Origin: Sulfidibacter corallicola
GTDB lineage: Bacteria; Acidobacteriota; Holophagae; Acanthopleuribacterales; Acanthopleuribacteraceae
Direction of reading: 5' to 3'
Length of the DNA: 64,000 bases
Assembly: GCF_017498545.1 (NCBI RefSeq)
Contig: NZ_CP071793.1
Location: 11,092,256-11,156,255 of the forward strand
In this document: one piece after another, positions 1-8,827 of the stretch
Layout: every line of letters starts with the position of its first letter
Position numbering within the stretch: the stretch's first letter is position 1
Notes under the pieces: generated by a model
Seen by the model: only the letters and a program-made list of their open reading frames with translations
Told to the model about the DNA's origin: nothing
Database searches by the model: none
Made by a program: the position numbers and the translations under genes

Positions 1-1
1 T

Positions 2-346
2 CTCGCCGACCGGTTCGCCGGCGAAATCCACTTCGAGCCAGGCGACCACCGCGCCAAAAACCGATTGTTCCAGGAGCCTCACTGGACCCGGGTCCAAGCG
101 GCCCTGGCCGAATTACGTCCGATCGCCAAGGCCTGCGGCATGACCATGGCGCAACTGGCACTCGCATGGATTACGACGAAACCGGGCATGTTCGCCATCG
201 CCGGCGCCCGGCGTGCGGAACAAATCCGCGAAACGGCCGCAGCCGGTATGCACGTCCTGTCGGACGGTGACTGGGCGGAGGTCGATCGCATCGGCAGAAC
301 GGTGACGGACCATCTCGACGACAACCCGTTGTTGTGGAACTTCTAG
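2..346 (+). CDS. Aldo/keto reductase, C-terminal part (cut by window start)
   Basis: The reading frame is open from base 2 to the stop at 346, so the gene enters from outside the window. The visible 114 residues match the last third of the aldo/keto reductase (TIM-barrel, NAD(P)H-dependent) family: an 'LRPIAKACGMTMAQLALAW' helix, a 'FAIAGARRAEQI' strand-turn of the kind that binds the NADP phosphate, then a final helix with 'LSDGDWAEVDRI'. The catalytic Asp/Tyr/Lys/His residues lie in the missing part. The substrate cannot be inferred. The next gene follows on the same strand after about 80 bases, so cotranscription is possible. Confidence 0.85.
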   Translation, partial: LADRFAGEIHFEPGDHRAKNRLFQEPHWTRVQAALAELRPIAKACGMTMAQLALAWITTKPGMFAIAGARRAEQIRETAAAGMHVLSDGDWAEVDRIGRTVTDHLDDNPLLWNF

Positions 347-429
347 GACCTCTTTTGGCGTTACCCGGAGCGAAGACTGCCAAGCCAAACGCCGTCAAAT
401 AATTCATTACCAAGGACTTGGAGCTGATC

Positions 430-1659
430 GTGACGACAGAAAAACTCTACCTTGACGCCCCTGGGGACGGCCAGCCGCTGTTGACCTTCCAAGCGACGGT
501 ACTCGAGGTCGTTCACTATCGCGATCGACCGGCGGTCATTCTGAACCGGACGGCGTTTTATCCCGAGGGCGGCGGCCAGCTGGGTGACCGCGGGCATTTG
601 CGAATCGAAGGAAGGTCCCTGGCCGTCAACGACGTCCAGATCGACGATCGCGGCAGGATCCTCCACCTGATCGACGATGCCGAGCCGCAAGATTGGCTTC
701 AGGCCGAGATCGAGGGCCAGGTCGACGCATCACATCGGCGCGACATGATGAGCCAACACACGGGCCAACACATGCTTTCGGCCGCGTTTTTCACCCTGGC
801 CGGGCTGGAAACGGTCTCGGCACGACTCGGTTCGCGCATCAGCACGGTCGACCTGAACAGCCCGAAACTGGACGAATCAACGATCGAGCGGGTCGTCGCG
901 CACGTCAACGACCTCGTCCTGGAAGATCGAGTCGTGCGTCCCATCTACCCCAACGCCGAAGAGTTGGCCCGGATGAACCTGCGCCGTGCACCGAAGGTCA
1001 GCGAGGACGTTCGGATCCTCGAAATCGAAGGTTTCGATGTCACACCGTGCGGCGGAACCCATTGCGCGCGAACGGGTCAGGTCGGCGCGGTGCACGTGGT
1101 GAGCACCGAACGAATCAAAGGCATGACCCGGGTGAACTTCCTGTGCGGGCGCAGAACGCTCGAGTATTTTCGCGAATTGGAACGTCAGGCCCGCCAAGCC
1201 GCGGCCGTCCAGGGTTGTACACCGGCCGAACTGGCGGAAAACCTGACGGGTCAGCGGGAAACCATGCGGACGTACCAACAGGAACTCGGCCGCCTGCGGG
1301 CTCGAAATGCGGAACGCGAAGCCGCCGAACTCCTTGCGTCCCACCAGCCTACGGCTTCCGAATGGACCCCGATCGTGGTCGTTCGCGAAAGCGATGTAGA
1401 CAGCGCGCGAAAGCTGGCCAACAGCCTGATTCGCCGCGAAGACGTGCTTGCGGCGATCTTCAGTCGCGAGAATGCGGATTCCGACTGGCGCGTGATCCTC
1501 TCGCGAGGTTCGAACGCCGCTTTCGATTGCGGAAAGTGGTTTCGAGAAGCCGGACGCGAACTAGGCGCACGCGGTGGTGGACGACCCAATCACGCCGAAG
1601 GAAAGTTGCCGCTGTCGGTCGATCCGAATACGATCACGTGGACTCGAGCGGCAGGATGA
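430..1659 (+). CDS. AlaX-type alanyl-tRNA editing protein with DHHA1-like C-terminus
   Basis: This is a free-standing homologue of the alanyl-tRNA synthetase editing domain, expected to hydrolyse Ser- or Gly-mischarged tRNA-Ala in the cytoplasm. Visible marks are 'FYPEGGGQLGD' near the N-terminus, the zinc-binding HTGQH at about residues 110-114, and CGGTHC at 207-212, which supplies the other metal ligands. A helical linker and a DHHA1-like C-terminal region follow, ending in 'GARGGGRPNHAEGKL'. At about 409 residues it is a long-form AlaX. I chose the GTG at 430 because GGAG lies 7 bases upstream; an in-frame TTG at 418 is the alternative. It has no synthetase catalytic domain. Confidence 0.88.
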   Translation: MTTEKLYLDAPGDGQPLLTFQATVLEVVHYRDRPAVILNRTAFYPEGGGQLGDRGHLRIEGRSLAVNDVQIDDRGRILHLIDDAEPQDWLQAEIEGQVDASHRRDMMSQHTGQHMLSAAFFTLAGLETVSARLGSRISTVDLNSPKLDESTIERVVAHVNDLVLEDRVVRPIYPNAEELARMNLRRAPKVSEDVRILEIEGFDVTPCGGTHCARTGQVGAVHVVSTERIKGMTRVNFLCGRRTLEYFRELERQARQAAAVQGCTPAELAENLTGQRETMRTYQQELGRLRARNAEREAAELLASHQPTASEWTPIVVVRESDVDSARKLANSLIRREDVLAAIFSRENADSDWRVILSRGSNAAFDCGKWFREAGRELGARGGGRPNHAEGKLPLSVDPNTITWTRAAG

Positions 1660-1697
1660 AGGCCTAGCGGGATAAGAAACCGTGTGCGAAACAACGC

Positions 1698-1721
1698 GGG
1701 TGATGGATGACCTCATCACCC
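1698..1721. terminator. Hairpin between convergent genes
   Basis: GGGTGATG (1698-1705) and CATCACCC (1714-1721) form a perfect 8-bp stem with an 8-base loop. It lies between the stop of the AlaX gene and the stop of the convergent TPR gene. No clean T tract follows on the + strand, so its role as a terminator is uncertain. Confidence 0.4.
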
Positions 1722-1803
1722 TTACCGCACATCGAAAAAAGATCTCGAAGGAAAAGCACCAACGCCGGGGTAGAGCATGGCTGCCCGTAGGAGACAGGGC
1801 GAA

Positions 1804-2352
1804 CTAGAGGTCAAAAAGGTTTGGAACCTCTTTCTTTTTAACGGGCTGTGCCTTTTTCTTAGTTTTCGTCTTGGCTTTTTCACGGCTGGATTTGACGGTG
1901 TGGCGAATACGCCCGAAAAGCATGTTGAGCACATGGTCCCGGCTGAGAAACGGAAAGATAGGCTTGGACCGTTTGCCGAGTCGCGCCTGGAGCTGCAACA
2001 AACCACGATGTTCGGACTCTACTTTCAACCCTTCCTCTACGGCCAAAACAGCCTGGCGACGATTGTCGCGCATGAGGTAGATGCGAGCCAGATTGTAATA
2101 GTTATCCGCGTCAAAATAACCGACTTCCACGCCCAACTGGGCTAAATTGAGACCTTCCCAAAGCTTGTTCTCACGCAAGGCCATCGCATATCCCAAATAC
2201 GAATAGGCCGTGCCGGGCAAAGACTGTCGATCTGCCTTGAGCGCCTGGTTCAGGCATAGTAGCCCCTCATCCCAGTGCCCGCGCTTGCAGAGATCGATCC
2301 CCTCGCGAGCTGCCTCGGTCAAATCTACCTTAAGGGGTTCCGGAGCACTCAT
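1804..2352 (-). CDS. Small TPR-repeat protein
   Basis: A 182-residue protein without signal peptide or membrane segment. Residues of about 10-120 are helical and spaced like tetratricopeptide repeats: 'AREGIDLCKRGHWDEGLLCL' and 'YNLARIYLMRDNRRQAVLAV' are typical helix A/B pairs. The C-terminal tail of about 30 residues is very lysine-rich (KAKTKTKKKAQPVKKKE) and ends in 'VPNLFDL'. It is probably a cytoplasmic protein-protein adaptor; no partner can be named. It is convergent with the AlaX gene. I do not recognise a specific family. Confidence 0.7.
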   Translation of the reverse strand: MSAPEPLKVDLTEAAREGIDLCKRGHWDEGLLCLNQALKADRQSLPGTAYSYLGYAMALRENKLWEGLNLAQLGVEVGYFDADNYYNLARIYLMRDNRRQAVLAVEEGLKVESEHRGLLQLQARLGKRSKPIFPFLSRDHVLNMLFGRIRHTVKSSREKAKTKTKKKAQPVKKKEVPNLFDL

Positions 2353-2831
2353 TCAATCACCTGCGACAAGATTAGTGAAATCTCAAAAAAGAGATTCCCT
2401 AAACCATATTAGTGGTCTGGCCACTGAAGGGGAAGCCCCCAATTTCAAATTGGAAGTAAAATCACAGATCGAATGATGGCAGGATCTAACCCCGTCAAAA
2501 ATACAGGCTTCTGGGAAAAAAAGACAAAAAAATACCGGCCAACAAAACGCTTACAGCGTTCGCTTTCACGGATAACGAAACCCGCGCGTGGCCGGTAGTA
2601 CAAAGGGTTGTGTGAAAAAAGCAAGAGCTTGTATTCGCATATTACATCCGGCAACGAGGCCGATCAACAAGAAAATGAACTTTTTTTAGTAAATTCAATA
2701 AATTTGCAATGTTCATTAAATTACGGTTTAACCTATACCTCTCCCATCAAAGGAGTACGTAGGGATCCAGCCCCTTTCGAAGGCGAAACCACGCTGTCCC
2801 GCGGCCAGGTCCGTGTCCTCCGTTACAAACG
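2353..2831. other. Intergenic, no gene seen
   Basis: About 480 bases between the start of the TPR gene and the terminator of the tricorn gene. The stretch around 2480-2750 is AT-rich with short A and T runs. The open frames in it are short, lack ribosome binding sites and show no family resemblance. I see no RNA gene. Confidence 0.5.
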
Positions 2832-2856
2832 AAAAAAGGGGGCCCATTCGGCCCCC
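2832..2856 (-). terminator. Intrinsic terminator of the tricorn gene
   Basis: On the minus strand GGGGGCC (2856-2850) pairs with GGCCCCC (2844-2838) around a 5-base loop and is followed by six T (2837-2832). It begins about 20 bases past the stop of the tricorn gene and is a textbook Rho-independent terminator. Confidence 0.85.
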
Positions 2857-2876
2857 TTCGCGTTTGGAATCGGTGT

Positions 2877-5800
2877 TTATCGACGCGGTGGTCGCTTGGA
2901 TTCGTTCGGCGGATCGGGCATTTGGATTTTCTTGGGTGGATTCTTTTCCAACTCCTTCAACAATGCCTCGACAGCGGCTTCCAGAGTGGGATCCTGGCCC
3001 TTGGCGATCAGGTCGGGACGATCGACGACTTCCACGTCGGGCGACACGCCCTCGTTCTCGACCGCCCACTGGCCGGTGTCCGGATCCACGAAACGGAAGA
3101 CGGGAATGGAAAGCGAACCGCCGTCTAGGAAGGCCGGGTTGCCCTGCAGCCCGATGAGCCCACCCCAGGTGCGGGTGCCGTAGAGCTTGGCGAGGCCCTG
3201 CTTGCGCATGTAATAGGGGAACGCGTCGCCGCCGGAGCTGGAGTACCCGTTGGTCAAGACCGCCTTGGGCCCCACGTGCGCGTAGCCCGGCGACCGGAAC
3301 GGCTCGATGTCGCGCTGCGCCCAGTAACTGAGCACCGGGCGACCGAGCAGTTCGATCATGTGGAAGGGAATGAAACCGCCACCGTTGTACCGGTCATCCA
3401 GGACCAGCGCGTCCTTGTGCATTTGGGCGTAGAAGTGTTTGAACAGTTCGCGGTTGCCCTCGAACGCGGTGTTCGGCACGTGGATGTAGCCGATGCGCCC
3501 GCCACTGAGTTCGTCGACCTTGGCCTGACGCTCGCGGACCCACTTCAGGTAGCGAAGATTGGTCTCGCGGGTGATGGTGCGCACGACGACCTCGCGCGCG
3601 CCCTCGGTGCTGGGCTTGTCGTTGACGGTGAGCGTGACCTCCTGGTCGCCCTTGCCCTCCAACGTGGCGTAGAAGTTGGTGTCGGTCCGCACATTCACGC
3701 CGTCGACAGCCAGGATGAATTCACCCTCCGACACGTTCACGCCCACGTCGCGAAGCGGCGAACGGAAGTTTTGGTGCCAGTTCTCGCCGGGCAGGATCTC
3801 GCGAACCTTGTAGAAACCGGAGGCATCCGCTTCCATTTCGGCGCCCAGCAGGCCGCTGTTATCGCGTTCCACTCGCGGCTCGTCACCGGAATTCACATAG
3901 TAGTGACCGGCGTTGAGTTCGCCACCCAGTTCGCCCAGGATGAAATCCAACTCGGAGCGGGTCTTGACGTGGTCCACCAGCGGTCGGTAGCGATCCCACA
4001 GGGCTTTCCAGTCGTAGCCGTGCATGTCGGGATCGTAGAACCAGTCGCGCATCAGCAGGTAGGCGTCGTGATAGATCTGGCGCCACTCGGCCCTGGGTTC
4101 GATCTTCACTTCCATCTTGCTCAGGTTCAACGACTTGGGCTTCTGCTTCGGCTGGGCCTTGACGATGCCGTAGTTGTTGCCCGAACGGTAGATCAACGAA
4201 TCACCCTTGGCCGAAAGACGGTATCCGAACACGTTTTCGAGCACGGTCTCCGTCTTGCGCTTGGCCATGTCGAAGTGCCGCAGCGTGGCCGGTCCACCCT
4301 GGTTGCGTTCGAGGAAGAACACGCCCGCCTTGTTGGCGCTCAGCGCACCATAATTGCCGGAGCCCACATCCAACACGAATACGCGCGACTCGAAACCATC
4401 CACCTGCAGGCCCGGTTTCTCGGACTCGGATTCGGCTGCTTTTTCGGCCTTCTTGCGACCCTTTTTCTTACCCTTCTTGCGGTCTTTCGCGGCGCTGTCA
4501 TCTTCCTCTTTGGGAGGCTCCGCGGCTTTGGCCTCCTCTTCGTCGCTCTTGGGGGCGAAGGGACGTGCCACGCTGTCGTTGAGCGTCGCCGCGTAGATCC
4601 GCGTGGGTCTCGTGTACATGTAGGAGAATTCGTAACCGCTGAAGGTCAGGTTGTAGTCGCGGTTCGAAAGGAAGTAGAGGTAATTGCCGTCCGGCGAGAA
4701 GGCCGGATTGAAGTTGTTGATGTGTTCGCTGGTCAACTGGTGATGTTCACCCGGCTCCAGGTGGAAGCCCCAAATCACGCCGAACTGGTTTTCGGCCACC
4801 TGGGTGTACACCAACCATTCGCTGTCCGGCGACCAGGCGTGGTCCAACAGATCGCCGTAACGACCCTTGGCCACTTCGACCATTTTGCCGTCGGCCACAT
4901 GCACGATGTACAGTTTGCGATCTTTGCTGGAAACGGCCAGCTTCTCGCTGTCCGGCGACCAGGTGGGCGCCATGGGCCACATCGGCAGGCCGGTCGTGAT
5001 GCGACGCTCCTCACCGCCCTTGGCGGGACGCACGAACAGCTCGTATTCGCCTTCGCGGTCGCTGAGGTAGGCGATCCACTTGCCGTCGGGCGACCAAACC
5101 GGGTTGCGCTCGCGCACACCCGAGGTACGGCTCAGGTTACGGGTCGGACCGTGCTCCACCGGGACCGTGAATACATCGCCGCGGGCGGTGAACACGGCGC
5201 GTTTCCCGCTGGGAGAAACTTCGAAACCGTCGATGAACTCACTGACATTGGCGCGGTAGGCCAAGGTCTGTTCGAAAGCACCGACGATTTGAACCGAGAC
5301 CTCGCGGTCGTTACCGGACACCGAATCGAACACCCGCAGCCCGCCCGCGTTCTCGTAGACGATCTGGGTGGGGCCGGCGCTGGGCCACAGGACGTCCCAC
5401 TCGCCGTGGTTGGTGACCTTGGTCAGATTGCCGCCGTCGGGATCGCAGCGAAACAGGTTCAGCGTGTACTCGCGATCGGAGGTGAAGAACAGCGATTTGC
5501 CGACCCACATCGGAAGATTGTCGGTCAGGGGATGATCGGTGACTCGAGTCGCCTCGTCGCGCTCGAGATCGTAGACCCAGACGTCTTGGGCGCGACCGCC
5601 GTGGGTCCGCTTCCAGGTTCGCCATTCACGCGAGATAGGCGTATAGACGATCTTGGTACCGTCCGGTGAGAACATGCCGCCGCCGGATTCGGGAATCGCC
5701 AGCGGTTGCTCCAATCCGCCGTCCACCGGAACCGTGTAGAACCGGCCCATGCGTACGCCCCAAGGCAGTCGATTGGCACGAAACAGAATGTGCTTGCCGT

Positions 5801-6176
5801 CCGGCGACCAATCCATCACCTGGTTGTCGAAACCGCCGCGCGGCGGCATGGGACCGACATCATTATAAAAGGTTAGTTGGCGCGGGACCCCGCCTTCGCT
5901 GGGCATGACGTAAACTTGCCGCGTGCCGTTGTATTCGGCACTGAAGGCGATCATGCTTCCGTCCGGTGAAAATTTGGGGAAGAGCTCCCGTCCCTCGTGA
6001 GACGTCAAACGACGTGCGACACCACCCGCACTGGGCACCACGTAGAGGTCTCCGGCGGAGACAAACACGATTTTATCCTTGTAGATATCGGGAAAACGCA
6101 AGAGGCGCGCATCACCCTCGGCCGCAAACGCAACCAGACTCGAGCATGCGGCAAGAAAACAGCATAACAAGCGCAA
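2877..6176 (-). CDS. Tricorn protease homologue (S41 family), secreted
   Basis: A 1099-residue protein close to the usual tricorn length. The start is a TTG at 6176 with GGAGGA six bases upstream. A signal peptide (MRLLCCFLAACSSLVAFA) suggests periplasmic location, unlike the cytoplasmic archaeal enzyme. Residues of about 25-560 carry TolB/WD40-like propeller blades with repeated 'FSPDG', 'WSPDG' and 'WSPDSE' motifs. A Lys/Glu-rich linker lies near 545-590. The C-terminal half holds the PDZ-like region and the S41 peptidase core with 'NGYSSSGGDAFPYY' (nucleophile region, about residue 980) and 'GTRTWGGLIG'. In the 'ELNAGHYY' segment the conserved His is present. The family trims peptides. The gene is followed by its own terminator. 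Confidence 0.9.
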   Translation of the reverse strand: MRLLCCFLAACSSLVAFAAEGDARLLRFPDIYKDKIVFVSAGDLYVVPSAGGVARRLTSHEGRELFPKFSPDGSMIAFSAEYNGTRQVYVMPSEGGVPRQLTFYNDVGPMPPRGGFDNQVMDWSPDGKHILFRANRLPWGVRMGRFYTVPVDGGLEQPLAIPESGGGMFSPDGTKIVYTPISREWRTWKRTHGGRAQDVWVYDLERDEATRVTDHPLTDNLPMWVGKSLFFTSDREYTLNLFRCDPDGGNLTKVTNHGEWDVLWPSAGPTQIVYENAGGLRVFDSVSGNDREVSVQIVGAFEQTLAYRANVSEFIDGFEVSPSGKRAVFTARGDVFTVPVEHGPTRNLSRTSGVRERNPVWSPDGKWIAYLSDREGEYELFVRPAKGGEERRITTGLPMWPMAPTWSPDSEKLAVSSKDRKLYIVHVADGKMVEVAKGRYGDLLDHAWSPDSEWLVYTQVAENQFGVIWGFHLEPGEHHQLTSEHINNFNPAFSPDGNYLYFLSNRDYNLTFSGYEFSYMYTRPTRIYAATLNDSVARPFAPKSDEEEAKAAEPPKEEDDSAAKDRKKGKKKGRKKAEKAAESESEKPGLQVDGFESRVFVLDVGSGNYGALSANKAGVFFLERNQGGPATLRHFDMAKRKTETVLENVFGYRLSAKGDSLIYRSGNNYGIVKAQPKQKPKSLNLSKMEVKIEPRAEWRQIYHDAYLLMRDWFYDPDMHGYDWKALWDRYRPLVDHVKTRSELDFILGELGGELNAGHYYVNSGDEPRVERDNSGLLGAEMEADASGFYKVREILPGENWHQNFRSPLRDVGVNVSEGEFILAVDGVNVRTDTNFYATLEGKGDQEVTLTVNDKPSTEGAREVVVRTITRETNLRYLKWVRERQAKVDELSGGRIGYIHVPNTAFEGNRELFKHFYAQMHKDALVLDDRYNGGGFIPFHMIELLGRPVLSYWAQRDIEPFRSPGYAHVGPKAVLTNGYSSSGGDAFPYYMRKQGLAKLYGTRTWGGLIGLQGNPAFLDGGSLSIPVFRFVDPDTGQWAVENEGVSPDVEVVDRPDLIAKGQDPTLEAAVEALLKELEKNPPKKIQMPDPPNESKRPPRR

Positions 6177-6805
6177 TAGAGATCCTCCTCTAAATCTTTC
6201 CAGGCGATCGGCGATCGTTTCATCACTTCTCGAGTGCCACCGTCACCCGCAACTTCGACCCATAACTTTGACCTGTACATGCACGGCCGGCTCGGAGATA
6301 GCATTCGGAACATCCGTCCACATCGAACGAGCCATCGCGAAAAACAGCCGGTATCTCGGGCTCTCCCAAAAGACCGAATCGCGCCGGACGGACACTTTGT
6401 GAACCGAAACCGGCATCGCGTCGACACCCCCTCGATCAATCGCCGCATTCGATGCGGCCACCTCGGATTCCCAGGTGTCGCGACGCCCGTCGAAGGGACG
6501 AACCAAAGGGCTTGTTTAGCACATCCCCAGTTCGCGGTTCAAGCGTCGACGCGGACGAGCCAAGACCCCGCTCACGCCATCTAGACGCGTGGAACGGAGC
6601 CCAAACGGATCAAAAAAGATGTGGCAAAAACCGAGTTCCCCTCCGGACACACGCCAGCCGAGGTCCTGTCTTGGACCACCATCGGAGGCTTTTGGGCGAT
6701 CCGCCGGGCAGGACCCCGCCCTTGCCTGGAAATGGCTTGGCCTGGCAACCGCGCGGTGCTAGATTGGGTTGAATCGACAACCACCGCATTTCCAGGAGTC
6801 TCCAG
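6177..6805. other. Intergenic, about 630 bases
   Basis: This lies between divergently oriented tricorn and GST genes, so promoters for both are expected here. Several short open frames exist on both strands, but none has a good ribosome binding site or recognisable protein. I see no clear promoter pair or RNA gene. Confidence 0.45.
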
Positions 6806-7366
6806 ATGAAATTGTACGGCAGCTACACATCTCCCTTTGTCCGCCATTGCCGCATCGCCCTCATGGAAAACCAGGTTCCTTTCGAATTCGAACCTACCGA
6901 TTACAGCCAAAGCGCCGCGAATTCTCCCACCAAACGGGTGCCCTTTCTACGCGACGGCGAGCTCTTTTTCACCGATTCTTCCGCCATTCTGCACCACGTG
7001 CGGTCCAAAGCGGACAAGTCCTTCCTGGCCACACCCGGCGAAACGGAACTCTACGCCCTGGCCAACACCGCCCTGGACACCGCGATCAACGTAGTCCTCC
7101 TGGAAAAGGACGGCATCACGGAGGAACGATCCGCGTATGTGGCGCGCCAGAAGTCCCGCATCACCACCTGTCTCGAGGCCCTGAATCGATCGGACTTCGG
7201 CTTCGAAGGGCGACCCAGCGACGCACAGTGGCGCGTGGCCTGCCTGCTTGCCTGGGCGACCTACCGCAACCGTTTCGACTACGGCCGGTACAACGAGCTC
7301 TGCGGATTCCTGGCCAGGGTACAGGGCATCGCCGAGTTCCAAGAGACCGCCCCGCCGCCCGCATAA
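6806..7366 (+). CDS. Glutathione S-transferase family protein
   Basis: A 186-residue cytoplasmic protein. The N-terminal thioredoxin-like domain is clear: 'MKLYGSYTSPFVRHCRIAL' is the typical first strand and helix, 'KRVPFLRDGELFFTDSSAIL' contains the cis-Pro strand and the SS pair that contacts the glutathione gamma-glutamyl group. The C-terminal part is the all-helical GST domain. It is slightly shorter than the usual 200-220 residues. The catalytic residue in this class would be Ser or Cys near residue 9 ('TSPF'). AGGAG lies about 9 bases before the ATG. It is convergent with the methyltransferase gene; the physiological substrate is unknown. Confidence 0.85.
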   Translation: MKLYGSYTSPFVRHCRIALMENQVPFEFEPTDYSQSAANSPTKRVPFLRDGELFFTDSSAILHHVRSKADKSFLATPGETELYALANTALDTAINVVLLEKDGITEERSAYVARQKSRITTCLEALNRSDFGFEGRPSDAQWRVACLLAWATYRNRFDYGRYNELCGFLARVQGIAEFQETAPPPA

Positions 7367-7385
7367 CCGCATCGTTCCATCAGCT

Positions 7386-7415
7386 CCCCCCTCACAACAC
7401 CCGGTTTTTGGGGGG
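7386..7415. terminator. Weak GC hairpin between convergent genes
   Basis: Six C (7386-7391) can pair with six G (7410-7415) across an 18-base loop, between the stops of the GST and methyltransferase genes. The stem is short and there is no strong T tract, so this is tentative. Confidence 0.3.
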
Positions 7416-7427
7416 AAACATTCCGCG

Positions 7428-8531
7428 CTATCGCTTGACTGCCGTCACGGCATAGTACCCGAACAGGTGGCGCGACATACCCAGGATCAGACCCAAGGTC
7501 GGCGCCAGGGCGTTGCCCCAACGCTCCTTCGAGAGCGCGGCACGCTTGCCATGACGCAGCCGCTCGACGGCCATTTGGGCCAGGAACCGCGCCGTCACCG
7601 CGGGAATGTGAAGCGCCGAGGGCGCCACGCGCCAGGATAGGTCCTCGACTTGGATGATCTCGAACCCGGTCGCGGCCATGCGTTCGAGAAAAGCGTCTTT
7701 CACCGCGAATGTCTCCAGCGCCCAGCGGCGGTGACATCCTCGCAGGCACCATTTCAGAAACGCCGAGCGCGGCGCCCGTTTGAGCATGCCGTCGAAGACG
7801 ACCAGGCGACCGCCAGGCTTCAACAGGCGGTAGGCCTCGGCTAAAAAGTCCGCCTTGTCGCGCCCCGAAGCGTGGCAGGCGCTTTCCAAGGCATAGGCGC
7901 CGTCGAAACCGGCGTCCCGCAAGCCGCTGGCCGTGTAATCGGTGCAACGGAACCGAACCCGGTCGGCGAGGCCGGCCTCACGGGTCATGCGCTGTGCTTC
8001 GCGAACCTGCCAGGGCACGATCGTGAGTCCCGTGATCCGCAGATCGGCCGATGCACGGGCCGCGAACCGCGCGGTGGCGCCCAGCCCACACCCCAGATCC
8101 GCCACCCGTCCGCCGGTCACGCCAACCCGAGCCAGGACCTCGCCGTTCATGCGCTCCAACATGGATTCCCGGCGGAACGGATTCATTCCCGCGGCATACC
8201 AGCCGAAGTGCATGTTGTACCCCGCACTCCAGGCCCGGTAATCGCGTGTCGCCTCGGTATAGAAGGATCGAAGGGACTCGAGGAAATCGTCCCGTTCCCC
8301 GTGGAATCCGGTGGCCTCGTCAAAGGCCTTCGCCTCGTCGCCGAATGCTTCTCCAGATTTGAGCTCGGGGCCGATAGGGGCGCCGGCTCGATGCGGTCGC
8401 CGGACAACCTTCAAAGCCCTAACGTGGGCGGGCGGCCGCAGGTCCGGGACCGTGCTCGGACTCGAAGCAGGATTGAGTACGGGAGCATCCAAACCGTCGG
8501 GCAATGCGGGAGCGGGTGCAGACGAAACCAT
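7428..8531 (-). CDS. Class I SAM-dependent methyltransferase
   Basis: A 367-residue protein with a disordered Pro/Ala-rich N-terminus of about 45 residues. The Rossmann methyltransferase core follows: motif I 'VADLGCGLGATARFAA', an acidic strand end near 'ITGLTIVPWQVREAQ', 'YALESACHASGRDKADFLAE', and motif 'LLKPGGRLVVFDG'. This layout resembles the sterol/tocopherol/cyclopropane-type small-molecule methyltransferases that act on lipids, but the substrate is not determinable. The start has GGAGGTGG immediately upstream. The promoter region upstream holds three copies of a 14-bp palindrome, one starting only 15 bases before the start codon, so the gene is likely under a dedicated repressor. Confidence 0.85.
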   Translation of the reverse strand: MVSSAPAPALPDGLDAPVLNPASSPSTVPDLRPPAHVRALKVVRRPHRAGAPIGPELKSGEAFGDEAKAFDEATGFHGERDDFLESLRSFYTEATRDYRAWSAGYNMHFGWYAAGMNPFRRESMLERMNGEVLARVGVTGGRVADLGCGLGATARFAARASADLRITGLTIVPWQVREAQRMTREAGLADRVRFRCTDYTASGLRDAGFDGAYALESACHASGRDKADFLAEAYRLLKPGGRLVVFDGMLKRAPRSAFLKWCLRGCHRRWALETFAVKDAFLERMAATGFEIIQVEDLSWRVAPSALHIPAVTARFLAQMAVERLRHGKRAALSKERWGNALAPTLGLILGMSRHLFGYYAVTAVKR

Positions 8532-8545
8532 AGGCCACCTCCAGA

Positions 8546-8648
8546 GCGAACACGTTCAATCCACTCGTAAAAAACATCTTATTTTTTTGAACATGTTCAA
8601 TATAGTCCAAGGGTAGATCCTGGACAAGCGTTTTTTGAACATGTTCAA
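8546..8648. promoter_or_regulatory. Three-copy palindromic operator array
   Basis: TTGAACATGTTCAA is a perfect 14-bp palindrome at 8587-8600 and again at 8635-8648. A degenerate copy (GCGAACACGTTCAA) lies at 8546-8559. Centres are 41 and 48 bases apart. Between the two perfect copies lies an imperfect GTCCA...TGGAC dyad. The array sits between the divergent methyltransferase and outer-membrane genes, nearer the former. It looks like binding sites for a homodimeric repressor (a TetR- or LexA-like half-site GAAC), whose gene is not in this window. Confidence 0.75.
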
Positions 8649-8771
8649 CATTTTTGAGATGACACCCTTCCCAAAGCCCGGAACCACTTCGGCCAGACCC
8701 CCTCGGTCGGCGATAACCGATCGCTCGAGTTCCGCCCAAATCCAAGGGGTATTCCTGATAGGTTCCTGCTC

Positions 8772-8777
8772 TATAAT
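8772..8777 (+). promoter_or_regulatory. TATAAT -10-like box before outer-membrane gene
   Basis: A perfect TATAAT about 50 bases before the start codon of the outer-membrane protein gene. No good -35 hexamer is seen at 16-18 bases upstream. Confidence 0.4.
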
Positions 8778-8827
8778 GAGATCGATCCCCTCAGTACAGC
8801 TCGATTCGTCAACAGGTCGGAGGATGT

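Noticed and set aside
3276..5669. A 797-residue open frame on the + strand
   Set aside because: It lies entirely opposite the tricorn gene. The encoded sequence is rich in His/Val/Gly/Arg without family resemblance, as expected from the antisense of a GC-rich gene.
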